The notes under the pieces were generated by a model, which saw only the letters and a list, made by a program, of their open reading frames with translations, was not told the origin of the DNA and searched no databases. Source: Lentzea aerocolonigenes (lineage in GTDB: Bacteria > Actinomycetota > Actinomycetes > Mycobacteriales > Pseudonocardiaceae). Taken from it: a stretch of DNA of 64,000 nt. The stretch is taken from assembly GCF_000974445.1 (NCBI RefSeq), contig NZ_BBOJ01000033.1:30770-94769 (forward strand), written 5' to 3'. Shown one piece after another: positions 16,443-24,357 of the stretch. The translations under genes were made by a program, and so were the position numbers. How positions within the stretch are numbered: position 1 is the first letter of the stretch; the number at the start of each line of letters is the position of its first letter.

Positions 16443-18548
16443 GTGCGACCCTGGCCTGGAAGGCCCTACCCGCTTGGCGCCGGCTACGACGGCGTTGGCA
16501 CCAATTTCGCCCTGTTCTCCGAAGTCGCCGAGTACGTCGAGCTCTGCCTGTTCGACGACGACGGCACCGAGACCCGCGTGCGCCTGCCGGAGGTGGACGG
16601 TTTCGTCCACCACGGCTACCTGCTCGGTGTCGGGCCCGGCCAGCGGTACGGGTACCGCGTGCACGGCCCGCACGACCCCGCCAGGGGCCTGCGCTGCAAC
16701 CCGAACAAGCTGCTCATCGACCCGTACGCCAAGGCCATCTCGAACGGCCTGTCGTGGGACGAGGCGCTGTACGGGTACAAGTTCGGCGCGCCGGACGAGC
16801 GCAACGACACCGACTCGGCGCCGCACGTGCCGAAGAGCGTGGTGGTGAACCCGTTCTTCGACTGGACGAACGACAGGTACCCCAGGACGCCGTACAACGA
16901 GTCCGTCATCTACGAGGCGCACGTCCGCGGTCTCACGATCGACCACCAGGAGATCCCGCCGCGGCTGCGCGGGACCTACGCCGGCCTCGCGCACCCGGTG
17001 ATGATCGACCACCTCATCAAGCTCGGGGTCACGGCGGTCGAGCTCATGCCGGTGCACCAGTTCGTCAGCGATCACACGCTGGCCGAGCGCAGGCTCAGCA
17101 ACTACTGGGGCTACAACACGATCGGGTTCTTCGCGCCGCACGACGGCTACGCCGCGATGCCGCTCAACCAGGTGCAGGAATTCAAGGGCATGGTCAGGGC
17201 CCTGCACCAGGCGGGCATCGAGGTCATCCTCGACGTCGTCTACAACCACACGGCGGAGGGCAACCACCTCGGGCCGACGTTGTCGATGCGCGGCATCGAC
17301 AACGAGGCGTACTACCGGCTGGTCGAGGACGACCCGAAGTTCTACATGGACTACACCGGCACCGGTAACTCCTTGAACGTGCGCACGCCGCACACGTTGC
17401 AGCTCATCATGGACTCGTTGCGCTACTGGGTCACCGAGATGCACGTCGACGGCTTCCGCTTCGACCTCGCCGCGACGCTGGCGCGCGAGTTCTACGACGT
17501 GGACAGGCTGGCGACGTTCTTCGAAGTCGTGCAGCAGGACCCGGTGGTGTCGCAGGTCAAGCTGATCGCCGAGCCGTGGGACGTCGGGCCCGGTGGCTAC
17601 CAGGTCGGCAACTTCCCTCCGCTGTGGACGGAGTGGAACGGCAAGTTCCGCGACACGGTCCGCGACTTCTGGCGCGGCGAGCAGGCGACGCTCGGCGAGT
17701 TCGCGTCGCGCATCACCGGCAGCAGCGACCTCTACCAGGACGACGGGCGCAGGCCGTACGCGTCGATCAACTTCGTGACGGCGCACGACGGCTTCACGCT
17801 CAACGACCTGGTGTCGTACAACGAGAAGCACAACGAGGCCAACGGCGAGGACAACAAGGACGGCGAGAGCCACAACCGGTCCTGGAACTGCGGTGTCGAA
17901 GGGCCGACGGACGACGCGGAGGTCGTCGAGCTGCGGGCACGGCAGCGGCGCAACCTGATGGCGACGATGCTGCTGTCGCAGGGCGTGCCGATGATCCTGC
18001 ACGGCGACGAGTTCGGGCGCACGCAGCACGGCAACAACAACGCGTACTGCCAGGACAACGAGGTCTCCTGGGTCGACTGGTCGCTGCTGGAGAGCAACGC
18101 CGAGCTGGTGGAGTTCACCGGGGCGCTCGCCAGGTTCCGCAAGGCGCACCCGGTGTTCCGGCGCAAGCGGTTCTTCGCGGGCCGGCCGATCCGCAAGGGC
18201 GAGGAGTTGCGCGACATCGCGTGGTTCACCCCGGCCGGCGAGGAGATGACCGAGCAGAACTGGGAGGACGACTTCGGCAAGTGCGTCGTCATCTTCCTCA
18301 ACGGTGAGGGCATTCCCGATCTCGACTCGCGCGGCATGCGGGTGGTCGACGACTCGTTCCTGATGGCGTTCAACGCCCACCACGAGGACATCGAGGTGAC
18401 GCTGCCCGACGCCGAGTACGGTCCGGAGTGGACGGTGGTGATCGACACCACGACCGGGCACGTCGGCAACGGGGAGAAGCCGATCGTCGCGGGCGGCCAG
18501 CTGAACCTGACCGCGCGGTCACTCGTCGTGCTCCAGAGGGTGGGCTGA
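16443..18548 (+). CDS. glgX: Glycogen debranching enzyme GlgX (GH13)
   Basis: A 701-residue isoamylase-type enzyme that cuts alpha-1,6 branches of glycogen. The N-terminal CBM48-like domain begins RPWPGRPYPLGAGYDGVGTN. GH13 motifs follow: VYNHTAEGN, VDGFRFDLAATLARE with the nucleophile Asp, LIAEPWDVG with the acid/base Glu and FVTAHDGFTLNDLVSYN. GTG 16443 is used because GAGGAG (16433-16438) precedes it. The stop shares a base with the treY start (TGATG), so the two are coupled. It provides linear glucans for TreY. Confidence 0.94.
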   Translation: MRPWPGRPYPLGAGYDGVGTNFALFSEVAEYVELCLFDDDGTETRVRLPEVDGFVHHGYLLGVGPGQRYGYRVHGPHDPARGLRCNPNKLLIDPYAKAISNGLSWDEALYGYKFGAPDERNDTDSAPHVPKSVVVNPFFDWTNDRYPRTPYNESVIYEAHVRGLTIDHQEIPPRLRGTYAGLAHPVMIDHLIKLGVTAVELMPVHQFVSDHTLAERRLSNYWGYNTIGFFAPHDGYAAMPLNQVQEFKGMVRALHQAGIEVILDVVYNHTAEGNHLGPTLSMRGIDNEAYYRLVEDDPKFYMDYTGTGNSLNVRTPHTLQLIMDSLRYWVTEMHVDGFRFDLAATLAREFYDVDRLATFFEVVQQDPVVSQVKLIAEPWDVGPGGYQVGNFPPLWTEWNGKFRDTVRDFWRGEQATLGEFASRITGSSDLYQDDGRRPYASINFVTAHDGFTLNDLVSYNEKHNEANGEDNKDGESHNRSWNCGVEGPTDDAEVVELRARQRRNLMATMLLSQGVPMILHGDEFGRTQHGNNNAYCQDNEVSWVDWSLLESNAELVEFTGALARFRKAHPVFRRKRFFAGRPIRKGEELRDIAWFTPAGEEMTEQNWEDDFGKCVVIFLNGEGIPDLDSRGMRVVDDSFLMAFNAHHEDIEVTLPDAEYGPEWTVVIDTTTGHVGNGEKPIVAGGQLNLTARSLVVLQRVG

Positions 18549-20650
18549 TGGCGGCCCAGAAACGAGCCCGGAAGAGAGCACCGTCGTCCACGTACCGCGT
18601 CCAGTTCACCCCGTCCTTCACGTTCGCCGACGCCGCCGGTGTCGCGGACTACCTGGCACGCCTGGGCATCGGCGCGCTGTACGCCTCACCGATGCTCGAC
18701 GCGCGCGAAGGGTCCACGCACGGCTACGACGTCGTGGACCCGACCCGCGCACGGCCGGAGCTGGGCGGCGACGAAGGCCGGCGAGCCCTGCAGAAGCGGC
18801 TGGACGAGCTCGGCCTCGGCCTGGTCGTCGACATCGTGCCGAACCACATGGTGGTGCCGAACCCGTGGTGGGAGGACGTGCTCGAACGCGGGCAGGCCTC
18901 CGAGTACGCGCGGTACTTCGACATCGACTGGTCGTCGGGCAAGGTCCTGCTGCCGGTGCTGGCGGAGGACGCCGAGGACGAGGTCCACGAGCACTACCTG
19001 AAGGCGAACTGGCGGCGCGGCAACACCGAGCTCAACTACCGGCGGTTCTTCGACATCACCGAACTGGCGGCGGTGCGCGTCGAGGACCCCGAGGTGTTCG
19101 AGGCGACCCACCGCGAGGTGCTGTCGTGGGGCGTCACGGGTCTGCGGGTCGACCACCCGGACGGCCTGGCCGACCCCGGTGGCTACTTCCGGCGGCTGCG
19201 CGAGCACTTCGACGGCTGGCTGGTCGTCGAGAAGATCCTCGGCCCGGACGAAGCGCTGCCGCAGAGCTGGCCGGTCGACGGCACGACGGGCTACGACGCG
19301 TTGCGCGAGGTCTGCGGCGTGTTCATCGCCCCCACTGACTCGTTCGGCGGCGGCTTCCACGAGGTCGAGCACGCGTCACGGCAGCAGGTCGCGGACTCGA
19401 TCCTGGTCGCCGAGGTGCGCCGGATCGCGGGCCTCGTGCAGGGCGTGCCGTTCGAGGAGGCGTGCCAGGCCGTCGCCGAGGTGATGGTCAACTTCCCGGT
19501 GTACCGGTCGTACCTGCCGGAAGGCTCGCAGCACTGGGAGACCGCGGTCGAGCTGAGCCGCTCACCCGCGGTGCGGGCGCTGGACGAACAGGTCCGCGCC
19601 GATCCGCACGGTGAGCTGGCGACGCGGATCCAGCAGACGTCCGGCATGGTCGTCGCGAAGGGCACCGAGGACACCGCGTTCTACCGGTACACGAACTTCG
19701 TGGCGCTGAACGAGGTCGGAGGCTCCCCGGACCGCTTCGGTATGCCGGTGAGCGAGTTCCACCAGCGCGCGGCGACCCGTGAAGCCGCGGAACCGGCCGC
19801 GATGACGGCGCTGTCCACGCACGACACCAAGCGGTCGGAGGACGTGCGGGCCCGGCTCGCGGTGCTGGCGGAGATGCCCGACGAGTACCTGGCGTTCGAG
19901 GCGGAGATGTCCGCGCGGCACGGCCTCTCCGAACCGTCGCTGAACCGCCTGGCGTGGCAGTCGCTCGTCGGCGCGTTCCCGATCACCGAGGCCCGGCTGG
20001 GCCAGTACCTGGAGAAGGCCTCCCGCGAGGCGAAGATCAAGACGTCGTGGGTCGACCGCGACGCCGAGTTCGACGCCGAGGTGGCCGCGTGGCCCGCGAA
20101 GGTGCTCAACGAGCCAGAAGTCGCCGCGTTCGTCGAACGGATCAAGGCGCCCGGCTGGTCGAACTCGTTGGGGCAGAAGCTGGTCCAGCTCACCATGCCG
20201 GGTGTGCCGGACGTGTACCAGGGCACCGAGCTGTGGGACTTCTCGCTCGTCGACCCGGACAACCGCCGTCCCGTCGACTACGCCGTGCGCCGGGACCTGC
20301 TGGAGCGCATCGAGTCCGGCTGGCTGCCGGAGGTCGACGACTCCGGCGCGGCCAAGCTCCTCGTCGTGCAGAAGGCCCTGCACGTGCGCAAGCGAGGTCT
20401 GCACGGCTATCGGGCGTTGCGGGCGGAAGGGCCTGCCGCGGAGCACGTGCTCGCGTTCGAACGGTCCGGCGTGATCACGGTGGCGACCCGGCTGCCCGTG
20501 ACGCTGGCGCGGAAGGGTTGGCAGGACACGGTTCTGCCGTTGCCGAAGAGTCCGGGGTGGACGGACGTGCTCACCGGACGGCCGGCGACCGAGGCCCTGG
20601 CGTCGTTGCTCGACACGTATCCGGTGGCACTGCTCGTGCAGGGGGATTGA
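18548..20650 (+). CDS. treY: Malto-oligosyltrehalose synthase TreY
   Basis: A 700-residue GH13 enzyme that converts the reducing-end alpha-1,4 bond of a maltodextrin into the alpha,alpha-1,1 bond of trehalose. The start STYRVQFTPSFTFADAAGVADYL and GALYASPMLDAREGSTHGYDVVDP are characteristic. Catalytic segments include VTGLRVDHPDGLADP and VVEKILGPDEALP, with LSTHDTKRSEDVRARL near residue 420. ATG 18548 overlaps the glgX stop and the TGA is followed directly by treZ. Confidence 0.95.
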   Translation: MAAQKRARKRAPSSTYRVQFTPSFTFADAAGVADYLARLGIGALYASPMLDAREGSTHGYDVVDPTRARPELGGDEGRRALQKRLDELGLGLVVDIVPNHMVVPNPWWEDVLERGQASEYARYFDIDWSSGKVLLPVLAEDAEDEVHEHYLKANWRRGNTELNYRRFFDITELAAVRVEDPEVFEATHREVLSWGVTGLRVDHPDGLADPGGYFRRLREHFDGWLVVEKILGPDEALPQSWPVDGTTGYDALREVCGVFIAPTDSFGGGFHEVEHASRQQVADSILVAEVRRIAGLVQGVPFEEACQAVAEVMVNFPVYRSYLPEGSQHWETAVELSRSPAVRALDEQVRADPHGELATRIQQTSGMVVAKGTEDTAFYRYTNFVALNEVGGSPDRFGMPVSEFHQRAATREAAEPAAMTALSTHDTKRSEDVRARLAVLAEMPDEYLAFEAEMSARHGLSEPSLNRLAWQSLVGAFPITEARLGQYLEKASREAKIKTSWVDRDAEFDAEVAAWPAKVLNEPEVAAFVERIKAPGWSNSLGQKLVQLTMPGVPDVYQGTELWDFSLVDPDNRRPVDYAVRRDLLERIESGWLPEVDDSGAAKLLVVQKALHVRKRGLHGYRALRAEGPAAEHVLAFERSGVITVATRLPVTLARKGWQDTVLPLPKSPGWTDVLTGRPATEALASLLDTYPVALLVQGD

Positions 20651-22333
20651 GTGAGCTATGCGGTGTGGGCGCCGACGCCCGAGTCGGTGCACGTGCGCGT
20701 CGACGGCTTCGACCACGAGATGAAGCGCGAAGGCGACTGGTGGCACTCCGACGCCGACTCGCCCGCGGGGACGGACTACGCGTTCGTCATCGAGGGCAGG
20801 GCGTACCCGGATCCGCGGTCGCTGTGGCAGCCGAACGGGGTGCACGAGGCGTCCCGCGTGTACACCCACGAGTTCGAGTGGACGGACGGCGGCTGGACCG
20901 GGCGCGCGTTGCCCGGCGGGGTGATCTACGAGCTGCACATCGGCACGTTCACCCCGGAGGGCACGTTCGACGCGGCCATCGGCAAGCTCGACCACCTGGT
21001 CGACCTCGGCATCACGTTCGTCGAGGTCATGCCGGTCAACAGCTTCGACGGCGTCGAGGGCTGGGGCTACGACGGCGTCCTGTGGGGTGCCGTGCACGAA
21101 CCGTACGGCGGACCGGACGGCTTCAAGCGGTTCGTGGACGCCTGCCACGCCAAGGGCCTCGCCGTGCTGCTCGACGTGGTCTACAACCACCTGGGGCCGT
21201 CCGGCGCGTACCTCGACAGGTTCGGGCCGTACTTCGCGGGCCGCAACGACTGGGGGCCGGGGCTGAACCTCGACGGGGCGAACTCCGACGAGGTGCGCAG
21301 GTACGTCATCGACAACGCGCTGCAGTGGCTGCGGGACTTCCACGTCGACGGGTTGCGGCTCGACGCCGTGCACGCGCTGGCCGACCGCCGGGCGGTGCAC
21401 GTGCTGGAAGAGCTTGCCGTCGAGGTGGACGCGCTCTCCGCGTCGGTGGGGCGCCCGCTGACGTTGATCGCCGAGTCGGATCTGAACGACGCCAGGCTCG
21501 TGACGGCGCGCGAAGGCGGCGGACAGGGCCTGCACGCGCAGTGGTCCGACGACCTGCACCACTGCCTGCACGTGGCGCTGACCGGTGAGACGTTCGGCTA
21601 CTACGAGGACTTCGCGGCACCTGGCGCGCTGAAGAACACGCTGGAGAAGGTGTTCTTCCACGCGGGCACGTGGTCGTCGTTCCGGGAGAAGCACCACGGC
21701 AAGCCGGTCGACACGGCGTTGATCCCCGGTCACCGGTTCCTGGCGTACACGCAGAACCACGACCAGATCGGCAACCGCGCCGCGGGCGACCGCCTGCCGG
21801 CGAGCGTGTCGACCGGGAAGTTGTTGTGCGCGGCGGCGATCGTGCTCACCTCGCCCTACACCCCCATGATCTTCATGGGGGAGGAGTGGGCGGCGTCCAC
21901 GCCCTGGCAGTTCTTCGCGTCGTTCCCGGACCCGCAGCTGGCCGAAGCCGTCCGGACGGGCAGGCGGCGCGAGTTCGCGAGGCACGGTTGGGGCGAATCC
22001 GACGTACCGGACCCGATGTCACCGCAGACGGTCGAGAACTCGCGGCTCAAGTGGGACGAGCTGACCGAAGGCGAGCACGCGACGGTGCTCGAGACCTACC
22101 AGGCGCTGATCGCGTTGCGCCGCTCCCGCCCGGAGCTGGCCGACCCGCGGTTGGACAGGTTCGTGGTGGAACAGGACGGGGCGTGCTTCGTGCTGCACCG
22201 CGGGAGCACCCGCGTGGTGGTCAACCTCGGCACGACCCCCGTCCCGCTGCCTCAGGGGGACGTGGTGCTGACCTCCTCGGCGAACCCTTCGTCGCTGTCA
22301 CCCGAGTCGTTCGCGGTCGTCGCGTCGACGTGA
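20651..22333 (+). CDS. treZ: Malto-oligosyltrehalose trehalohydrolase TreZ
   Basis: A 560-residue GH13 enzyme that releases trehalose from the TreY product. Motifs: VIYELHIGTFTPEGTF, LDVVYNHLGPSG, DGLRLDAVHALAD with the nucleophile Asp, LIAESDLND with the acid/base Glu, and QNHDQIGNRAAGDRL. The GTG start follows the treY stop with no gap, so glgX-treY-treZ form one translationally coupled operon. Its last 82 bp overlap the convergent ANTAR gene. Confidence 0.95.
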   Translation: MSYAVWAPTPESVHVRVDGFDHEMKREGDWWHSDADSPAGTDYAFVIEGRAYPDPRSLWQPNGVHEASRVYTHEFEWTDGGWTGRALPGGVIYELHIGTFTPEGTFDAAIGKLDHLVDLGITFVEVMPVNSFDGVEGWGYDGVLWGAVHEPYGGPDGFKRFVDACHAKGLAVLLDVVYNHLGPSGAYLDRFGPYFAGRNDWGPGLNLDGANSDEVRRYVIDNALQWLRDFHVDGLRLDAVHALADRRAVHVLEELAVEVDALSASVGRPLTLIAESDLNDARLVTAREGGGQGLHAQWSDDLHHCLHVALTGETFGYYEDFAAPGALKNTLEKVFFHAGTWSSFREKHHGKPVDTALIPGHRFLAYTQNHDQIGNRAAGDRLPASVSTGKLLCAAAIVLTSPYTPMIFMGEEWAASTPWQFFASFPDPQLAEAVRTGRRREFARHGWGESDVPDPMSPQTVENSRLKWDELTEGEHATVLETYQALIALRRSRPELADPRLDRFVVEQDGACFVLHRGSTRVVVNLGTTPVPLPQGDVVLTSSANPSSLSPESFAVVAST

Positions 22334-22596
22334 TCCCACAGCACCTGGTCGGCCAGGTTGACCGGCCGTCCGAGGTGAGCGTGCACGAACGCCGCGACCA
22401 GCCGGTCGGCTGCGACGTGCAGCTTGATGTTGTGGTGCTGCGACATGTGCACCAGCAGCTGGAACGCCTGCTGGGGTGTGCAGGGTTTACGTGCGGCGAT
22501 CAGGCCCGTGGCCTGCCCGATGACGGTCCGGGACACCAGGGCTTTGCGCAGCCCTGCCACCTCGGCCTCGAGGGCGGTGATTCTCGCGGACGACAC
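22252..22596 (-). CDS. Small ANTAR-domain protein
   Basis: A protein of about 114 residues consisting of a short coiled-coil-like N-terminus (ARITALEAEVAGLRKAL) and an ANTAR RNA-binding domain (RTVIGQATGLIAARKPCTPQQAF, LHVAADRLVAAFV). ANTAR proteins act as transcription antitermination factors by binding paired hairpins in nascent RNA. There is no GAF or receiver sensor domain, so it may act with a partner. GTG 22596 is chosen: AAAGGAG precedes it by 6-7 nt, whereas ATG 22620 has no ribosome site. It overlaps the end of treZ on the other strand by 82 bp. Confidence 0.85.
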   Translation of the reverse strand: MSSARITALEAEVAGLRKALVSRTVIGQATGLIAARKPCTPQQAFQLLVHMSQHHNIKLHVAADRLVAAFVHAHLGRPVNLADQVLWDHVDATTANDSGDSDEGFAEEVSTTSP

Positions 22597-22749
22597 CGCC
22601 GGCTCCTTTCGCGTCGTCATGGTCACAGCGGCATGCCGGTGTGACGACGGTGCTCTGGAGCTGTCTTGCGAAGGGCGGGCACACCCAGAGCAAGCCGTCA
22701 CATCGGCTTGCGGCTGGGTTCTCAACCGCGAGTGATCACCTTATCAACT

Positions 22750-22774
22750 GTTTCGGGCGGTGCTCGCCGGGTAA
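22750..22774 (+). promoter_or_regulatory. Stress-sigma (SigB/SigF-type) promoter of the CsbD gene
   Basis: GTTTCG (22750-22755) and GGGTAA (22769-22774), with 15 nt between GTTT and GGGTAA, match the actinobacterial general-stress consensus (GNNT, 14-16 nt, GGGTA). The gene downstream belongs to a family that is under sigma-B control in Bacillus, which supports the reading. Confidence 0.55.
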
Positions 22775-22814
22775 CCAGTCCACGTAGCTGACCAACACTG
22801 AAGGAGCCTGATCC

Positions 22815-22994
22815 ATGGGTGCCGACGACAAGTTCAGCAACAAGGCTGAAGAGATGAAGGGCCGCGCCAAGGAAGCTGTCGGCGACGCCACGGACAACGA
22901 GCAGTGGCAGGCCGAGGGCCGCGCCGAGCGCGCCAAGGCCGACATCAAGCAGGCGGGCGAGAAGGTCAAGGATGCCTTCCGCTCGGACAAGTAA
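22815..22994 (+). CDS. CsbD-like stress protein
   Basis: A 59-residue highly charged, disordered-looking protein of the CsbD family. It starts MGADDKFSNKAEEMKGRAKE and continues AVGDATDNEQWQAEGRAERA, ending DAFRSDK. CsbD proteins are general-stress proteins without a defined biochemical role. AAGGAG (22801-22806) lies 8 nt before the ATG and a stress-type promoter lies upstream. Its 3' end overlaps the start of udgX by 23 bp in another frame. Confidence 0.88.
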   Translation: MGADDKFSNKAEEMKGRAKEAVGDATDNEQWQAEGRAERAKADIKQAGEKVKDAFRSDK

Positions 22995-23601
22995 GTCAGC
23001 CGACGACGCCGCCCAGTACGTCCCGGAAGGGGCGGACTGGGCGGCGTTGCGTTCCGCGTCGTGCGGCTGCCGCGGATGTGGCCTCTACAAGGACGCGTCG
23101 CAGACGGTGTTCGGTGAGGGACCGGTGCCGGCGCGGCTCATGATGGTGGGGGAACAGCCCGGCGATCGTGAGGACGTCGAGGGGCACGTGTTCGTGGGGC
23201 CTGCCGGGCGGTTGCTGGACAAGGCCTTGGCCGCAGCCGGGATCGACAGGTCGCAGGCGTACCTGACGAACGCGGTGAAGCACTTCAAGTTCACCGAGCG
23301 CGGGAAGCGCAGGATTCACCAGCAGCCTCGGCGGGGCGAGGTGGTGGCCTGCTTCCCGTGGTTGCGCGAGGAGATCCGGGTCGTGCGGCCGCGGCTCGTA
23401 GTCGTGCTGGGGGCCGTGGCGGCGAAGGCGTTGCTGGGAGCGTCGTTCACGCTGACCGCGCACCGCGGTGAGGTGCTGGAGCAGGACGGCTTGCGGATCG
23501 GGGTGACCGTGCACCCGTCGGCGGTGCTGCGGGCCGAGAACCGTGACGAGGCTTACGACGAGTTCGTCAGAGACCTCAAGGCGTTGAAGAAAGCCCTGTA
23601 G
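22972..23601 (+). CDS. udgX: UdgX-type uracil-DNA glycosylase
   Basis: A 209-residue member of the UdgX branch of the uracil-DNA glycosylase superfamily, known from Mycobacterium to form a covalent bond with uracil-site DNA. The diagnostic parts are an N-terminal Cys cluster for an iron-sulphur site (CGCRGCGLY), motif A MVGEQPGDREDVEG, and the R-loop GKRRIHQQP whose His makes the covalent link. Motif B is VTVHPSAVLRA. ATG 22972 lies inside the csbD end, so the two are probably coupled. All key residues are intact. Confidence 0.92.
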   Translation: MPSARTSKSADDAAQYVPEGADWAALRSASCGCRGCGLYKDASQTVFGEGPVPARLMMVGEQPGDREDVEGHVFVGPAGRLLDKALAAAGIDRSQAYLTNAVKHFKFTERGKRRIHQQPRRGEVVACFPWLREEIRVVRPRLVVVLGAVAAKALLGASFTLTAHRGEVLEQDGLRIGVTVHPSAVLRAENRDEAYDEFVRDLKALKKAL

Positions 23602-23612
23602 AAACGGGACAA

Positions 23613-23670
23613 CCCCCGGACGACTCCTGCGCTAGCAGGCCGAGCGGGACCAGCGCTCGAAGTCCGGGGG
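23613..23670. terminator. Branched hairpin (three-way junction) between convergent transcripts
   Basis: A perfect 9-bp outer stem (CCCCCGGAC 23613-23621 with GTCCGGGGG 23662-23670) encloses two smaller hairpins: CCTGC-GCTA-GCAGG and CGAGCG-GGACCAG-CGCTCG. It starts 11 bp after the udgX stop. It could end udgX on the plus strand and a short minus-strand transcript that begins near 23779. No long T-run follows, so termination is inferred from position and stability. Confidence 0.45.
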
Positions 23671-23715
23671 CCGGGTGGCTGCCTGGGTTTGCACTAGGCG
23701 TCACCGAGGGCGGTC

Positions 23716-23754
23716 CTAGCGGACAGCCACCTCACGAGTCCTGTAGCTATACAA
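23716..23754 (-). CDS. Putative 12-residue peptide on a short divergent transcript
   Basis: TTG 23754 starts the frame read as (M)YSYRTREVAVR followed by TAG. AGAGAGGAGG (minus strand, plus 23765-23774) is a strong ribosome site 10 nt upstream, and a promoter-like TTGCGA/TAGGTT lies just before it. Read without that start, the frame extends upstream (HKRGGGPKLYSYRTREVAVR). No function is known to me. It could be a leader peptide, a small protein or chance. The transcript would end in the branched hairpin at 23613-23670. Confidence 0.35.
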   Translation of the reverse strand: MYSYRTREVAVR

Positions 23755-23785
23755 CTTTGGACCACCTCCTCTCTTGTGTACGACG

Positions 23786-23815
23786 AACCTATGTCGTGAT
23801 CGGCTGGCGTCGCAA
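23786..23815 (-). promoter_or_regulatory. Promoter-like sequence for the short minus-strand transcript
   Basis: On the minus strand TTGCGA (plus 23810-23815), an 18-bp spacer and TAGGTT (plus 23786-23791). It is back to back with the promoter of the XRE gene. Confidence 0.38.
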
Positions 23816-23833
23816 CGGAGTTTCGCCGAGAGC

Positions 23834-23866
23834 TTGACTTGCCTGTTTCGCGTAGAATCCACAGAC
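23834..23866 (+). promoter_or_regulatory. Leaderless promoter of the XRE gene
   Basis: A strong -10 box TAGAAT (23853-23858) ends 8 nt before ATG 23867. Transcription would therefore start at or next to the start codon, and no ribosome site is present. TTGACT (23834-23839) is nearby but only 13 bp upstream, so the -35 assignment is uncertain. Confidence 0.5.
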
Positions 23867-24124
23867 ATGGTGCGCATCCCACTGACGTCGCTGGAACGGG
23901 AGCGCGGCAGGCGGCTCGGCCAGTTGCTGCGGGACGCCCGCGGCGAGGAGAGCATGGTCGAGATCGCGGCTCGCGCCGGGTTGTCCGCCGAGACCGTTCG
24001 CAAGATCGAGACGGGTCGTGCCCCCACGCCGTCGTTCTTCACCATCGCCGCACTCGCCGGCGCACTCGGCATCTCGCTGGACGCGATCAACGAGCTGCTG
24101 GCCCCGCAGAGCCGATCAGCCTAG
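23867..24124 (+). CDS. Small XRE-family helix-turn-helix regulator
   Basis: 85 residues, almost entirely an HTH_3 domain: RLGQLLRDARGEESMVEIAARAGLSAETVRKIETGRAPTP is split across helices 1-4. No effector domain is present. The MVRIPLTSLERERG start directly follows a leaderless-type promoter. Its divergent partner is the short minus-strand transcript, and the shared intergenic stretch would be its likely target. The function is otherwise unknown. Confidence 0.85.
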   Translation: MVRIPLTSLERERGRRLGQLLRDARGEESMVEIAARAGLSAETVRKIETGRAPTPSFFTIAALAGALGISLDAINELLAPQSRSA

Positions 24125-24207
24125 GGCGTCACACGATCGTGGCGAATTCGCTCGGACGAATTACGTAACCTTTGGCTTCCCCTTTTCGGCCGCGTTCCGG
24201 TTGATTG

Positions 24208-24354
24208 ATGTGGTTCATTTCAGCGCTTGCCGCCGCATTCCTCGGGTTGGTGCTCGTCGGCGCATCTGCGATCTCCGCAGCGCCCTCCGAGCAGGTCAGC
24301 AGGGGCGAGGTGCTGCAGCGGGCGACATCGGCACGGCTGAACGTCACGGGCTGA
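24208..24354 (+). CDS. Putative small secreted or membrane peptide
   Basis: A 48-residue frame starting MWFISALAAAFLGLVLVG, a hydrophobic signal-like stretch, then ASAISAAPSEQVSRGEVLQRATSARLNVTG. A signal-peptidase-like AxA site follows the helix. There is no clear ribosome site before ATG 24208. It ends 3 bp before the end of the convergent P450 gene. It is plausible but weakly supported. Confidence 0.4.
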   Translation: MWFISALAAAFLGLVLVGASAISAAPSEQVSRGEVLQRATSARLNVTG

Positions 24355-24357
24355 CCG

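Noticed and set aside
23613..23670. tRNA gene (cloverleaf-like folding)
   Set aside because: There are only two inner hairpins, no T-loop consensus and no acceptor/anticodon geometry. It is read as a branched terminator-like structure.
23757..23775. 16S rRNA 3' end fragment (GGACCACCTCCTCTC resembles the anti-Shine-Dalgarno tail)
   Set aside because: It is simply the complement of a strong ribosome site on the minus strand; no rRNA sequence flanks it.
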